A stretch of 64,000 nt of DNA from contig JAOAHD010000016.1 of assembly GCA_026415395.1 (NCBI GenBank), positions 124,001-188,000 on the forward strand, given 5' to 3'. Shown in pieces: positions 38,669 to 48,176 of this stretch. How positions within the stretch are numbered: the first letter of the stretch is position 1; each line of letters opens with the position of its first letter. The notes beneath the pieces were generated by a model, which did not search any database, was not told the origin of the DNA, and was given only the letters and a program-made list of their open reading frames with translations. The stretch comes from Candidatus Binatia bacterium (GTDB lineage: Bacteria > Desulfobacterota > Binatia > HRBIN30). A program made the position numbers and the translations under genes.

Positions 38669-40576
38669 CTACCGAGTGTTTGCCGTCGTTCCTAAGCCGG
38701 CGCTGGTTGGCTGATCGGTCCGCAAGGGTTTGCGTTCGCAAGTCAGCTTCAGCGAAGACAACTCCACGCGGCTCGGGAACGAAAAGTCCTCGCTCCGTAC
38801 GGCCAGCGTCACTGTTGCCCGGCGCATACCACCCACGAGCACTTGTACCGGAAAGGGCGCGCTGCACAAATTGATTCGCGACGGCTGCAACGGCGGCCGG
38901 AACACGAACCCCGCACCGGGGCGCGCCGGATCGCGCAAGTGCTGAAGTGCCGATTGCAAGGCAAAGCGGTCTGCCGCCAAAACTTCCCGCGTTGCCTCAA
39001 GCTTCGTCTTGCGAGGGTCCGGCCGCATTATTTCCACCGATTGCACCCCGTTCGGCCGACAACTCGAAAAGATTGGATCGACAACGTTGAGGCAAACCTG
39101 CGCCAAGAACTCGCACAAGCCGGGACGATCTACGGCAAAGTCGCAACCGGGGTCGCCATCTGTGCAGCGCACGCGATTGGCCGCCATCCCGTAGCGGTCG
39201 AGCATCGGGTCGCTACCCATTACCCGCCACGCCACCTGGCAACCTGCCGGACGCTGTGGGTTGCGCCGGTCTCCCCGAATCAAGAGCGGCGTGGGAGTGG
39301 GGGTAGGCGTCGGCCCCGTCGGCTCCGGCGTGGGCGTCGCTCTCGGTTCCCCAAACGCCAACATCGAACGAGCCAAGAGATCGCCCAATGGGTTTTGGTC
39401 GCACGCCGCCAACACTCCGGCCAAAGTGGCGCCTTGCGCCAAGCCTTGCTCCAACGTCTGGCAGTCGAACGGTGCCCCTTGAGCCGATACGGGTCCGAGG
39501 TCGATGCCGGCTTGGTTACTCGCATTGTGAATGACTGCCGAGGCAGCAGCAGTCGTCGCTGGAAGCGTGAATTGCAGCCGCGGTGAGGCGAGCCAATCAT
39601 CGTCGTCAGTGCAAAATTCCCCGTCTGGGCCCATTGCTGGGTCCGAACCCGTGCACGACCCGATGATGGCAGTGATCAATGTGCTCGAGGTGAGCACGGC
39701 GGAGCCTGGACCATTGGCTCCATGGATCACCAATTCGGGCGGGTTCGGAGGCACGCTCTCCGGTGCACCGCAATCGCGCGCGACACTGATGTTCACTGCT
39801 TCGATCCCCCCACAACCCACGGCTCCAGCAGCAGAGTTCCCTGGCCCGTTCACGAACGTGCATGGGAATCGGCCCACACATTCTGCATCCCCGGCTGTAA
39901 GCACGGGCGTGCAATCACGGGACAGCGTGACCCCATCAGCCTCGAACAATGTGCCACCACAGGTTTTCGCAGCGATCCCGCGGGCACAGCCACAAACCAA
40001 GCCCGCCACGGATACGCGCGGAAAATCCACCGAGCTTGCACGTACGGCCACGGGGATCTGGCCGTCGCGCGCTTTCCCAATGCTCCAAGTTTGAAAGCCG
40101 CGGACAGCAATGGCGAGGTTCAAAAACCCGCTGTTCACGATGATTCCGCTCGTGCCCGGAACCAACTCGTTGCCTTTCACCAGGCCGGGAACGAAGTTCG
40201 TTACAACATCTGTCTCTTTCGTGCAGTTGGCGGCACAGTGGTCGCCGCCAAACGGCCGACAGCGCACGCAGCGACCGAAAGGACAGTCCACATGCGCATT
40301 GCACTGAACGCCCTGCCGCGCTCCGCCCACGCAAACACCCCCCGCTTCACACATTTCCTCGCTCGTGCACGGTTCGCCCGCCTTCGGGCCGCCGATGCAA
40401 ATGCCCCCGTCGTCGCACTCTTCCCCTTCCTCCACGGTGCCATTGCCGCACACGGCGGAACCCACTTGGCGCGAAGCCGCCAACCCGGCACTGGCACTGA
40501 GCAGGAGGCCCGAGAACAGCCACCCAAAGGCCAAAATCCATGCCGAGCCGCGACCGGATCTCATAGATTGGCTCAT
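38669..40576 (-). CDS. Cys-rich secreted protein with Pro-Thr linker
   Basis: A protein of about 635 residues with a signal peptide (G-W-L-F-S-G-L-L-L-S-A-S-A-G-L-A-A). The mature start V-C-G-N-G-T-V-E-E-G-E-E-C-D-D-G-G resembles the Cys-rich DUF4215-type repeats of myxobacterial surface proteins. Two copies of the C-x9-C-x5-C-x4/5-C module follow. A central region shares clear similarity with the 42315-43637 protein (A-K-T-C-G-G-T, G-P-G-N-S). A Pro-Thr-rich linker (P-T-P-T-P-T-P) lies near residue 430, then an unassigned C-terminal domain with six or so Cys and a G-G-M-R-R-A-T-V-T end. Start choice is uncertain (40576 or 40564); no ribosome site is clear. Confidence 0.72.
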   Translation of the reverse strand: MSQSMRSGRGSAWILAFGWLFSGLLLSASAGLAASRQVGSAVCGNGTVEEGEECDDGGICIGGPKAGEPCTSEEMCEAGGVCVGGARQGVQCNAHVDCPFGRCVRCRPFGGDHCAANCTKETDVVTNFVPGLVKGNELVPGTSGIIVNSGFLNLAIAVRGFQTWSIGKARDGQIPVAVRASSVDFPRVSVAGLVCGCARGIAAKTCGGTLFEADGVTLSRDCTPVLTAGDAECVGRFPCTFVNGPGNSAAGAVGCGGIEAVNISVARDCGAPESVPPNPPELVIHGANGPGSAVLTSSTLITAIIGSCTGSDPAMGPDGEFCTDDDDWLASPRLQFTLPATTAAASAVIHNASNQAGIDLGPVSAQGAPFDCQTLEQGLAQGATLAGVLAACDQNPLGDLLARSMLAFGEPRATPTPEPTGPTPTPTPTPLLIRGDRRNPQRPAGCQVAWRVMGSDPMLDRYGMAANRVRCTDGDPGCDFAVDRPGLCEFLAQVCLNVVDPIFSSCRPNGVQSVEIMRPDPRKTKLEATREVLAADRFALQSALQHLRDPARPGAGFVFRPPLQPSRINLCSAPFPVQVLVGGMRRATVTLAVRSEDFSFPSRVELSSLKLTCERKPLRTDQPTSAGLGTTANTR

Positions 40577-40734
40577 ACAACCCGCAGCGACACGAGGCAA
40601 TTCACGAAAGACAGAATCAGCACGGACACAATGTTGACGTACCGCCGGCGCCGAACTCGCCCCGAATCCTTGGCTGAAGACGCCTGACGAGTTGCCTTTA
40701 CGCCCAGCGCATATCGCATGGTGTCCTGCCTAAT

Positions 40735-40791
40735 CGCGCCACCTTTCTCCGTGGCGCGCTGGCGGCTTATGTCCCCACCGGTTCCGCCAGC
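40735..40791. repeat. Two inverted repeats in the gap after the MOT1-like gene
   Basis: The gap between 40577 and 40851 holds no gene. An 8-base perfect stem (40735-40742 with 40751-40758) and a second 8-base stem (40758-40765 with 40784-40791) lie next to each other and share one base. There is no T-run on the minus strand, so a Rho-independent terminator is not supported; RNA processing or protection is possible. Confidence 0.45.
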
Positions 40792-40851
40792 GCGGCAGCT
40801 ATTGCTCGTGAACAACCACGGCCAGCAACACCCTCCTCGGCGAGACCGTCG

Positions 40852-42060
40852 CTAGCGATGCGAACTTTGGACCCAAGTGTCATGCCAGCCGAGGCGAGTG
40901 ACGGCGGTGCCAACGATCATTCCGAGCACGTAGCCATAAGGCAGACTCGAACACAGCACGCCGACGAGCAGGGTAGTGAACAACGAGGGCAGGTCCCCCG
41001 CCACGTCACCAATGCGGCTCATCAGTGCCAAAGCCTCGAACAGCAACAGGATGCCCAGCACCGGCAGAGGGAAAGACCGCGCCAATTGCTCGAAACCCAC
41101 CCCCCAGAGGAGTCCGGCAAACAGGAACACTGCCCCGTACAGGACGACGGAACCACCGGTGCGCCCTCCGAAGGCATAATGACCGGCAAGGCCACCGGAA
41201 CCGTGACACACTGGAACGCCGCCGAGCCAAGGCGCCACAAGATTCATCAGCGCATAAGTGAACCCGATCTGCCGCGCTGTCAGCCGCCGCTCCGGGAACA
41301 AATCTTCGACAAGCTGCCGGGTTGCCACCACCGAATTCGCTATGCTCAACGGCAATTGCGGTAAAGCGAGCAGGAAGGCTCCGGCCACAATGTCAGCCAC
41401 ACTCACCGCTCGCGGCTCAGGCAGCACCAAGCCAAAACCTCGCAGCAACGTTACCCGCTCGGGGCCGAACATTGCAGCATACAGCGCGCCGAGCACAACC
41501 ACCGGCAACGCGGCGGGGACGCGACGGTTGCCGATCAGCGCCAACACTAGGACGAAGGCCGCTGCGGCAAGTGCATAGCCCACGCGCCCATCCGCCTGCA
41601 CGAATTTCGTCAACGCCACTGTGGCAAGCTGCAATCCCACACCGAGCTGCACACCGCGCACGACACTTTTGGGCAGCCACCGGACGAGCGCATCGAGGCT
41701 ACCCGTAACCGCCAAGATCAACATCAGGCAACCCACAGCCAATCCGCCGCCGTACAGAACACCGGGCGTCACCCCCTGGGCAATGACAATGGCTGCCATT
41801 GCTTTGAGTGGCTGCACAGGCATCGGCAGGCGATACCAAAGCCCGGTGACAATTTGCAGACAGCCAAACACGATCAGCACGCTGCTCGCGTGTAGGCCGG
41901 CTGCCAGAATCATCCCCAAGAGCAGCGGGAGATCGGTCCCTAAATCACCGAAGGCTCCTGCTAGTTCGTGGCGGTTCAGAAGCACACGCGCCGACTCTCC
42001 GCGCCAGCCTTCATCTTCCACGAACCCCGCAGCGGGCGCCTTGCCCCGCGGGAGGTTCAT
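40852..42060 (-). CDS. MOT1-type sulfate/molybdate transporter
   Basis: A 402-residue membrane protein with about ten hydrophobic helices. The opening E-L-A-G-A-F-G-D-L-G-T-D-L-P-L-L and the second signature M-P-V-Q-P-L-K-A-M-A-A-I are diagnostic of the MOT1 molybdate (formerly putative sulfate) transporter family, related to SulP. G-G-V-P-V-C-H-G-S-G-G-L-A-G-H-Y-A-F-G-G-R matches the third conserved region. The substrate is inferred from family only. ATG 42060 is chosen because GGAG lies eight bases before it; the frame is open to 42108. Confidence 0.9.
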   Translation of the reverse strand: MNLPRGKAPAAGFVEDEGWRGESARVLLNRHELAGAFGDLGTDLPLLLGMILAAGLHASSVLIVFGCLQIVTGLWYRLPMPVQPLKAMAAIVIAQGVTPGVLYGGGLAVGCLMLILAVTGSLDALVRWLPKSVVRGVQLGVGLQLATVALTKFVQADGRVGYALAAAAFVLVLALIGNRRVPAALPVVVLGALYAAMFGPERVTLLRGFGLVLPEPRAVSVADIVAGAFLLALPQLPLSIANSVVATRQLVEDLFPERRLTARQIGFTYALMNLVAPWLGGVPVCHGSGGLAGHYAFGGRTGGSVVLYGAVFLFAGLLWGVGFEQLARSFPLPVLGILLLFEALALMSRIGDVAGDLPSLFTTLLVGVLCSSLPYGYVLGMIVGTAVTRLGWHDTWVQSSHR

Positions 42061-42160
42061 CGCCGCTTCTCCGTCTTTCCACGCGTGCCTGACCCACCGC
42101 CAGCTCATGAGAAAGCTCTCGATGATTTCGCTATCGCGAAGCGGGGGCGGGGTCCAGAAG

Positions 42161-42234
42161 TGGCGGCGACTGGAGTCGAACCAGTGACCTAGGGATTATG
42201 AGACCCTCGCTCTAACCAGCTGAGCTACGCCGCC
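42161..42234 (-). tRNA. tRNA-Met (anticodon CAT)
   Basis: A 74-base cloverleaf on the minus strand. The acceptor stem GGCGGCG pairs with CGCCGCC, the D arm is GCTC/GAGC, the anticodon loop is CTCATAA with CAT, the variable loop has five bases, and the T loop is TTCGACT with stem ACTGG/CCAGT. The discriminator is A and CCA is not encoded. It looks like elongator Met by similarity to the bacterial type; tRNA-Ile2 with lysidine cannot be excluded. The last anticodon-stem pair (31-39) is T-T rather than Watson-Crick. Confidence 0.95.
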
Positions 42235-42314
42235 ACCACCAAAAAAGAATTGCCGCGCAACGGCGGCGCATCCTAGCGAGCGCCCCATTGCGCGGCAACT
42301 CCGCTGCACAAAGC

Positions 42315-43637
42315 TCAGCAGCCGCCAAGGGCTTTGTTCACCGCGGCAACGATCTCGTCAATGGTGATCTCGCCGTCACCGTTCGTGTCACCCGCAGTGC
42401 ATTGATCCACCGCCGCAGCCCCCAGCGCAATGTTCACCAACCGCACGATCTCGTCCACAGTGACCTCACCGTCGCCCCCACAGTCACCAGCACAGGATGG
42501 AGCGGCTCCACTTTCTTGGCCCACCAGGTTGATCGTCACACCCACGGAACCCAGCGGGTCCAGTTGTGCAATCGCAAATGCAGATACGAGGTGAGCACCA
42601 CCTGGATTGTCAGCCGCGAGTTTGGCACACGAGAAGGGAGCACCCGTACCGGAGATGGGCCCAAAGTCCGTCCCATCGGGAAGATTGACCACGCGGGCCC
42701 TAGCCGTACCCGAAACCGCAGGGTTGGTAGCCGCGATGCTGACATCAGGATCATCATCCGGTGTGCAAAAGACGCCATCGGGACCGTAGGCTGGACCTGT
42801 TCCGGTGCAAGCCGTGGTCGATCCCGGAGCTAACCGGATATCGAGCCCGATAGTTGCAAGGAAACGGGCTGCCCCTGCCGGGCCTTGACCTGAGAATGTG
42901 ATTTGTGGGGGCAGTGAGTTGCCAAGCTCGCCTCCCGCATCAACCACAAACTCAAAGTCTGTGTCATCGAGACCGCTACACCCAATAATCCCGGACAAGG
43001 TGTTTCCAGGTCCATGAAGAAAAGTGCATGGTTTCCTCCCCGTACACACGCTTGCGTCTTGCGTACAGTCCGGAGAGAGGGACCCGTCGGGCTCCAAATA
43101 AGTACCTCCACAGGTTTTTGCGGCCGCACCTTTCACGCAACCACAACCGCCGAAGCCAAGTAAGGAGATCTCGATCGCTGGAACGTTCACCGCAGTCTCC
43201 TTCACCACAACCGGAATGATCCCATCGCGCTCTTTGCCCAGCGTGAGCGTGAGGCTCCCTTGCATGGGGATGGCCACCGTCAACCCCGCGATTGCAGCCG
43301 CCTCCGCCACAATTCCGCTAGTGCCGGCCTGTAGCGACGAGCCCAAGCCGCTCCCGGATGTCACGCCGGGCACCAAATCGAAGCGCACATCGCGTTCAGT
43401 CGTGCAGTTTGCCGCACAGCCGTCGCCACCGAACGCCCGGCAGCTCCCGTTCGAGCACTGGCCGTCCGAATTACAAGCGGCTCCCGCATTGTCGCTCCCC
43501 ACGCACATGCCACCGTCGTCACATTCTTCCGGCGGCTCTACGATTCCATTGCCGCAAGTTTGCGCCAGCACAGAACTGCTCCCCGAGAGCGTCCACAGCA
43601 AGGCGACGCCGATCAACCATCGTGCTCCTCGATCCAT
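42315..43637 (-). CDS. Cys-rich secreted protein with C-terminal EF-hand/dockerin-like repeats
   Basis: A 440-residue protein with a signal peptide (V-A-L-L-W-T-L-S-G-S-S-S-V-L-A-Q). The mature start T-C-G-N-G-I-V-E-P-P-E-E-C-D-D-G-G and one C-x9-C-x5-C-x4-C module parallel the 38669-40576 protein, as do V-P-G-V-T, A-K-T-C-G-G-T and G-P-G-N-T further on, so the two are paralogues. The C-terminus (about 380-440) has two tandem repeats of the form C-x-G-D-x-x-G-D-G-E-x-T-x-D-E-I-V-x-x-V-N-x-A-L-G, which look like calcium-binding dockerin/EF-hand loops. ATG 43637 has AGGAGG just upstream. Function is unknown; a calcium-dependent surface or secreted protein is likely. Confidence 0.82.
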   Translation of the reverse strand: MDRGARWLIGVALLWTLSGSSSVLAQTCGNGIVEPPEECDDGGMCVGSDNAGAACNSDGQCSNGSCRAFGGDGCAANCTTERDVRFDLVPGVTSGSGLGSSLQAGTSGIVAEAAAIAGLTVAIPMQGSLTLTLGKERDGIIPVVVKETAVNVPAIEISLLGFGGCGCVKGAAAKTCGGTYLEPDGSLSPDCTQDASVCTGRKPCTFLHGPGNTLSGIIGCSGLDDTDFEFVVDAGGELGNSLPPQITFSGQGPAGAARFLATIGLDIRLAPGSTTACTGTGPAYGPDGVFCTPDDDPDVSIAATNPAVSGTARARVVNLPDGTDFGPISGTGAPFSCAKLAADNPGGAHLVSAFAIAQLDPLGSVGVTINLVGQESGAAPSCAGDCGGDGEVTVDEIVRLVNIALGAAAVDQCTAGDTNGDGEITIDEIVAAVNKALGGC

Positions 43638-43819
43638 GCCTCCTCCTTCACCTGAGATGCTGCGCCAAGCGGCGCGAACGGAGCCCTCTCGCTACCGCTT
43701 TTTGGCTTCCACTGTCAAGCCATACCTTGTACGGTGGAGGATCCCCTTGGATGAGCGGATCTGAGCACGCTGCAGATTCCTCTTGCGTGCACGGAAACTG
43801 TCGCCCACGATCGTCACTC

Positions 43820-44581
43820 ATGATCGAGCTGATCCAGTTGAACAAGACATTTGGGGCGGTCACGGCGGTGCAGAACCTGAGCCTGGTGGTCCACCCAGGA
43901 GAAGTGTTTGCCTGCCTCGGCCCGAACGGCGCCGGGAAAACCACGACTATCAAAATGATGATGGGCTTATTGCGTCCGACGGCAGGCAGCGTGCGGTTGG
44001 GCGGGTACGACCTCGCTGACGCACCGGAGGCGGCCAAGCGCCTGTGCGGTTTTGTTCCCGACCGGCCGTTTCTCTACGACAAGCTGACCGGAGCGGAGTT
44101 TCTCGACTTTGTCGCTGGGCTCTATGGCGTCGAAGAACACGAGGCAGCGGTCCGGAGGCAACAGTTACTCGAACAATTCGACTTAGCGCCCTGGGCGGAC
44201 GAACTGACGGAGAGCTACTCCCATGGAATGAAGCAACGGCTCGCGCTTGCCGCAGCGCTGATTCACGACCCGCAAATTCTCGTCCTCGATGAGCCGATGG
44301 TGGGCCTCGACCCCCGTGGCGCCTTGCTGCTGAAACGATTGGTTCGCCACCTTGCCCGACGGGGCGCAACGGTGTTTTTCTCCACACATAGCCTCGATGT
44401 GGCGGAAGAGATTGCCGATCGGATTGGCATCATCGATCAAGGACGGCTGATCGCCCTTGGCACACTTTCCGAACTCCAGCGCTTGGCGGGCTCACCTTCG
44501 GGAGCGGACCTGGAAGCCATTTTCTTGCGGCTCACAACAGCCGAACGCGGAAGCGACGTACCATTACGGGCGCGCGCATGA
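43820..44581 (+). CDS. ABC transporter ATPase (ABC-2 type exporter)
   Basis: A 253-residue ABC ATPase. Walker A is G-P-N-G-A-G-K-T-T near residues 36-44, the signature is Y-S-H-G-M-K-Q near 134-140, and Walker B is I-L-V-L-D-E-P-M-V-G-L-D, followed by H-S-L-D-V-A-E-E-I. The D-P-R-G-A-L-L and G-x-L-I-A-L-G-T-L-S-E-L end is typical of the ABC-2/CcmA-like export class. The start is ATG 43820; the frame is open to 43358 but that part runs antisense through the neighbouring gene. It overlaps the next gene by 4 bases (ATGA), so the permease is translationally coupled. Confidence 0.93.
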   Translation: MIELIQLNKTFGAVTAVQNLSLVVHPGEVFACLGPNGAGKTTTIKMMMGLLRPTAGSVRLGGYDLADAPEAAKRLCGFVPDRPFLYDKLTGAEFLDFVAGLYGVEEHEAAVRRQQLLEQFDLAPWADELTESYSHGMKQRLALAAALIHDPQILVLDEPMVGLDPRGALLLKRLVRHLARRGATVFFSTHSLDVAEEIADRIGIIDQGRLIALGTLSELQRLAGSPSGADLEAIFLRLTTAERGSDVPLRARA

Positions 44582-46404
44582 GCAATCAGGACTCGCCTTC
44601 GGGTGTTCGCCTCCGCGACTTGCTCCGCCCCCGCTGGCTCGCAGCCAGGAACCGCGTCCGCCGTGCTCCTGTTACCACTCGTTGGCAGCGGGTGTTTTTG
44701 CTCTTGCTCGCGGGCGGACTCGGAACGGGCGTCTTCGTGTTTTTTTACCGGGTGCTCACCTACTTTCTCACCGTGCCCGAGTTTGGACCCATTCTCACCT
44801 ACAAGCTGCTCGGCATGGTGTTGCTCACATTTCTCTCCGTGCTGCTGTTTTCCAACATCATCGTTGCACTCTCCACCTTCTTCTTATCGGCGGAAATGGA
44901 GCTCCTCGTCGCCGCCCCCGTGCCCATCCGCAAGCTTTTCCATGCTCGCTTTTTCGAAACGATTACCGAGTCGTCCTGGATGGTGGTGCTCTTCGCTCTA
45001 CCCGCTTTTTTCGCGTACGGGCTGGCCCACGAAGCCCATCCTGTGTTCTATTTATTCGCCCCGCTCACCCTGGTGCCGTTCTCCATCGTGCCCGCAGCCC
45101 TGGGGGTCGTGATCACCGCGATCCTCGTTAACGTCTTCCCCGCTCGCCAGGCGCGGGACTTCCTGGTGCTCGCGGCCATTGTTGCCGGCGCGGTGCTGTA
45201 CATGGCATTGCGGTTTCTCGAGCCAGAGCGGCTCGTACAGCCCGAGCAGTTTGCCGACTTTGCGCAGTTTCTCGTGGCCATGCGCACGCCCACAGCCACG
45301 TGGCTCCCCAGCACCTGGGCAGCGGAAATTGTCCACGGGCTTGCCTTGCAGGAATCGGCACACCTCGGCTGGTGGACCGCTGTTCTCGTTGGCAGTGCGG
45401 CGGCGAGCTGGTGGGGAGCGGGGCACCTCACGGCAGCGCTGTTCCTCTCCGGCTACAGCAAGTCGCAAGAGGGCCGCAAAGCGCGTCTCTCGGGGCAGCG
45501 CCTTGCGGCTCGGGGCCTCAGCGGGCTCACTGCCTGGCTTCCGCGAATTTTTCGGCTCTGGGTGCAAAAGGACACGAAGACATTTTTCCGCGACGCAAGT
45601 CAGTGGTCGCAACTGATCCTCTTGCTCGCGCTCGTTGTGGTCTACTTGTACAACTTTCGCGTGTTGCCCCTCGGCAGCATGCCGCTCGTAACATTCTACT
45701 TCCGCAACGTCATTTCTTTTCTCAATTTGCTGCTTGCGGGCTTTGTAGTGGCCTCTATCGCCCAGCGCTTCGTATTCCCGGCAATCAGCTTGGAGGGCCG
45801 TGCCTTGTGGATTGCGCAGACCGCCCCAATCGACTTGCGGCAACTGTGGTGGAGCAAGTTTTGGGTAGCTCTGATCCCACTTCTGATACTGGGCGAGACG
45901 CTCATCATCGTCACCAACCATTACCTACGCGTGCTGCCGTTCATGCGGTGGCTTGCTCCGGCCACCATGGCTGGCCTCATTGTCGCCATTGTCGCCATCA
46001 GCCTTGCTGCTGGCACCCGCTACCCTCGGTTCGAAGCCGACCAAGCCAACAAAATCGCCACCAGTGTGGGCGCCTTAATTTCCATGATTCTGTGCATGAG
46101 CGTTGTCGGGGCTGTTGTCGTCTTGCAGGCTTGGCCGACGTATGTGCTGTTCTTCAGCTACCTACAAGACACGCCACTCGATCGCACCCAGTGGGCGACT
46201 GTCATCGGCTCCTTGGCTGCATCCGGCGGAGTCATCGTGGCCGCAGTGAGCGAGGCCATTCGACGGGGGCTACGCGCAATCGACGAGTTCAGCACTCGAC
46301 CGCAGGGAGACGGGGCGGGAGTGCCCGGTCTCTATCGTCCGGAACCAGCCCCGGCTGCACACAGTGACGGATCGAGCAAGGCTGTGGCGCGCTGGAGCTC
46401 ATAG
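44578..46404 (+). CDS. Large ABC exporter permease subunit
   Basis: A 608-residue polytopic membrane protein with at least ten hydrophobic segments spread over its length (for example about 38-56, 72-100, 132-156, 175-200, 250-270, 355-375, 395-420, 460-480, 515-535). It fits the group of putative ABC permeases without recognised catalytic motifs that pair with CcmA-like ATPases. The substrate is unknown. The last 73 bases overlap, antisense, with the coding end of the 46332-48176 gene, and both frames look real. Confidence 0.82.
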   Translation: MSNQDSPSGVRLRDLLRPRWLAARNRVRRAPVTTRWQRVFLLLLAGGLGTGVFVFFYRVLTYFLTVPEFGPILTYKLLGMVLLTFLSVLLFSNIIVALSTFFLSAEMELLVAAPVPIRKLFHARFFETITESSWMVVLFALPAFFAYGLAHEAHPVFYLFAPLTLVPFSIVPAALGVVITAILVNVFPARQARDFLVLAAIVAGAVLYMALRFLEPERLVQPEQFADFAQFLVAMRTPTATWLPSTWAAEIVHGLALQESAHLGWWTAVLVGSAAASWWGAGHLTAALFLSGYSKSQEGRKARLSGQRLAARGLSGLTAWLPRIFRLWVQKDTKTFFRDASQWSQLILLLALVVVYLYNFRVLPLGSMPLVTFYFRNVISFLNLLLAGFVVASIAQRFVFPAISLEGRALWIAQTAPIDLRQLWWSKFWVALIPLLILGETLIIVTNHYLRVLPFMRWLAPATMAGLIVAIVAISLAAGTRYPRFEADQANKIATSVGALISMILCMSVVGAVVVLQAWPTYVLFFSYLQDTPLDRTQWATVIGSLAASGGVIVAAVSEAIRRGLRAIDEFSTRPQGDGAGVPGLYRPEPAPAAHSDGSSKAVARWSS

Positions 46405-48176
46405 AGGTGCGCATACAGTCCACCCTGCCTGAGAAGTTCTGCATGGGTGCCCTGTTCACGAATTTCCCCGCGGTGCAAAACGATTATACGGTCCGCGCGT
46501 TCTACCGTCGCTAAGCGATGGGCAATAACAATCACCGTGCGCCCGCGGGTGACGGTTTCGACGGCATCCTCCACGAGCGCTTCGGTTTGGGGGTCGATGG
46601 CCGAAGTGGCTTCGTCGAGCACGAGAACACCAGGGTCCTGCGCCAGGGCACGAGCGTAGGCCAGCAGTTGCCGTTGGCCCAGCGACAGATTTGCGCCGCG
46701 CTCGCCCACGGGTTCGTCGTAACCACGGGGGAGCTGGCGGACAAACGTGTCCACATGCACCGTGCGGGCAACTCGCTCAATTTGCTCGCGCGAAAGATCA
46801 GCGCGGCCCAGGGCAATATTTTCCGCCACAGTGCCGGAGAACAGGAAGACGTCTTGGCTGACTACCCCCACATGCTTCCGCAGTGCATGCACATCCCAAT
46901 GGCGCACATCGACCCCGTCAACCAACACTGCACCGCGCCCGACATCGTAGAACCGCTGGAGCAGCTTCACCACGGTGCTCTTGCCGGATCCAGTGGCGCC
47001 GACCAGCGCCACGCGCTCCCCAGGGCGAACAGCAAACGAGATTTGCCGCAGTACCCATTGGTCGTCGCGGTAAGCGAACCACACATTCTGGAATTCGACC
47101 TGCCCTTGTTTTCGAACCGGGACGATTGTCTGGCCAGTCTGCGGCTGTCGAGTCGGTGTGTCGAGGAGTTCGAAAATCCGCTCCGCAGCGGACATCGCCG
47201 ACTGCATCACCGCATACTTGCTGGAAAAATCGCGAATCGGAGCAAAGAATCTTTGAACGTATTCGATGAACGCCACCAACGTTCCAAAAGCCAAGGCCCC
47301 TTGGATGACCTCGCCACCGCCATACCAAACGATGGCAGCAAAGGAGATGCTAGCCACGGCTTCGATGAGCGAGAAGAGCGCCGCCTCATAAATGTTTGCC
47401 CAGTGGTTGGCGTCGCGGTGGGCGCGGTTCCGTTCGTCAAAGTCCGCCCAAGCCTTATTCTCGCGTGCGAAAAGCTGAATCAGCGCCATCCCCGTGACTG
47501 CCTCCTGCAAGTAGGCGTTGAGGCGTGCGACGCGTTCCCGGATCAAACGGTAGCTGCGACGCGCGCGAACGCGGAAAAAATCGACAATTACGACCAACAC
47601 AGGCACCACCGCGAGACTCACCAACGCCAGGCGCCAATCGATCCAAATTAAGATCGCCACGATGCCGAGGAGGGTGAGAAAATCCGTCACTAACGTCATC
47701 ACGCCAGCGGAGAACATCTCGTTGATCACGTCGATGTCGGTCGTCAGTCGGGTCACCACCCGACCCACCGGGTTGCGCTCGAAATAGCCAATATCCAGCT
47801 CCTGCAAATGGGCGAAGAGTCGCAGGCGCAAATCTCCCAAGCTGCGCTGCGCCAACACCATCGTGAGATAGTACTCCAGATATAGGAAGAGCGACTCGGC
47901 CAGCAGCGCCCCTAAATAGACGAGGCCCATGGACATCAGCCCGGCACTTGCTCCAGCAAGCACGTAGCGGTCGATGCTGAGCTTGAGCAGATATGGCTGC
48001 AGCAACGAAAAGACCGTGGCGAGAGGCAACGTGATCATCGCGCCAGTGAACCACCAGCGGTACGGGCGGATAAACTGCCACAGGCGCAACAACAGGCGGA
48101 CATCATATGTCCCATCCTCGCCCGCGCCACCGTCTTTGCCTGCGCGCCAACGCGACAGCCAAGAATCTGTTTTCAT
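46332..48176 (-). CDS. Half-size ABC exporter, catalytically complete partner
   Basis: A 614-residue type I ABC exporter half: six transmembrane helices in residues about 30-330, then an ATPase. Walker A is G-A-T-G-S-G-K-S-T, the signature is the unusual L-S-L-G-Q-R-Q, and Walker B is V-L-V-L-D-E-A-T-S-A-I-D with the catalytic Glu intact, followed by I-A-H-R-L. It begins inside the 3' end of the 48173-49906 gene (ATGA overlap), and together they form an MdlAB/YheIH-like heterodimer, inferred as a lipid, peptide or drug exporter. Non-canonical signature plus partner Asp indicates one degenerate ATP site. Confidence 0.93.
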   Translation of the reverse strand: MKTDSWLSRWRAGKDGGAGEDGTYDVRLLLRLWQFIRPYRWWFTGAMITLPLATVFSLLQPYLLKLSIDRYVLAGASAGLMSMGLVYLGALLAESLFLYLEYYLTMVLAQRSLGDLRLRLFAHLQELDIGYFERNPVGRVVTRLTTDIDVINEMFSAGVMTLVTDFLTLLGIVAILIWIDWRLALVSLAVVPVLVVIVDFFRVRARRSYRLIRERVARLNAYLQEAVTGMALIQLFARENKAWADFDERNRAHRDANHWANIYEAALFSLIEAVASISFAAIVWYGGGEVIQGALAFGTLVAFIEYVQRFFAPIRDFSSKYAVMQSAMSAAERIFELLDTPTRQPQTGQTIVPVRKQGQVEFQNVWFAYRDDQWVLRQISFAVRPGERVALVGATGSGKSTVVKLLQRFYDVGRGAVLVDGVDVRHWDVHALRKHVGVVSQDVFLFSGTVAENIALGRADLSREQIERVARTVHVDTFVRQLPRGYDEPVGERGANLSLGQRQLLAYARALAQDPGVLVLDEATSAIDPQTEALVEDAVETVTRGRTVIVIAHRLATVERADRIIVLHRGEIREQGTHAELLRQGGLYAHLYELQRATALLDPSLCAAGAGSGR

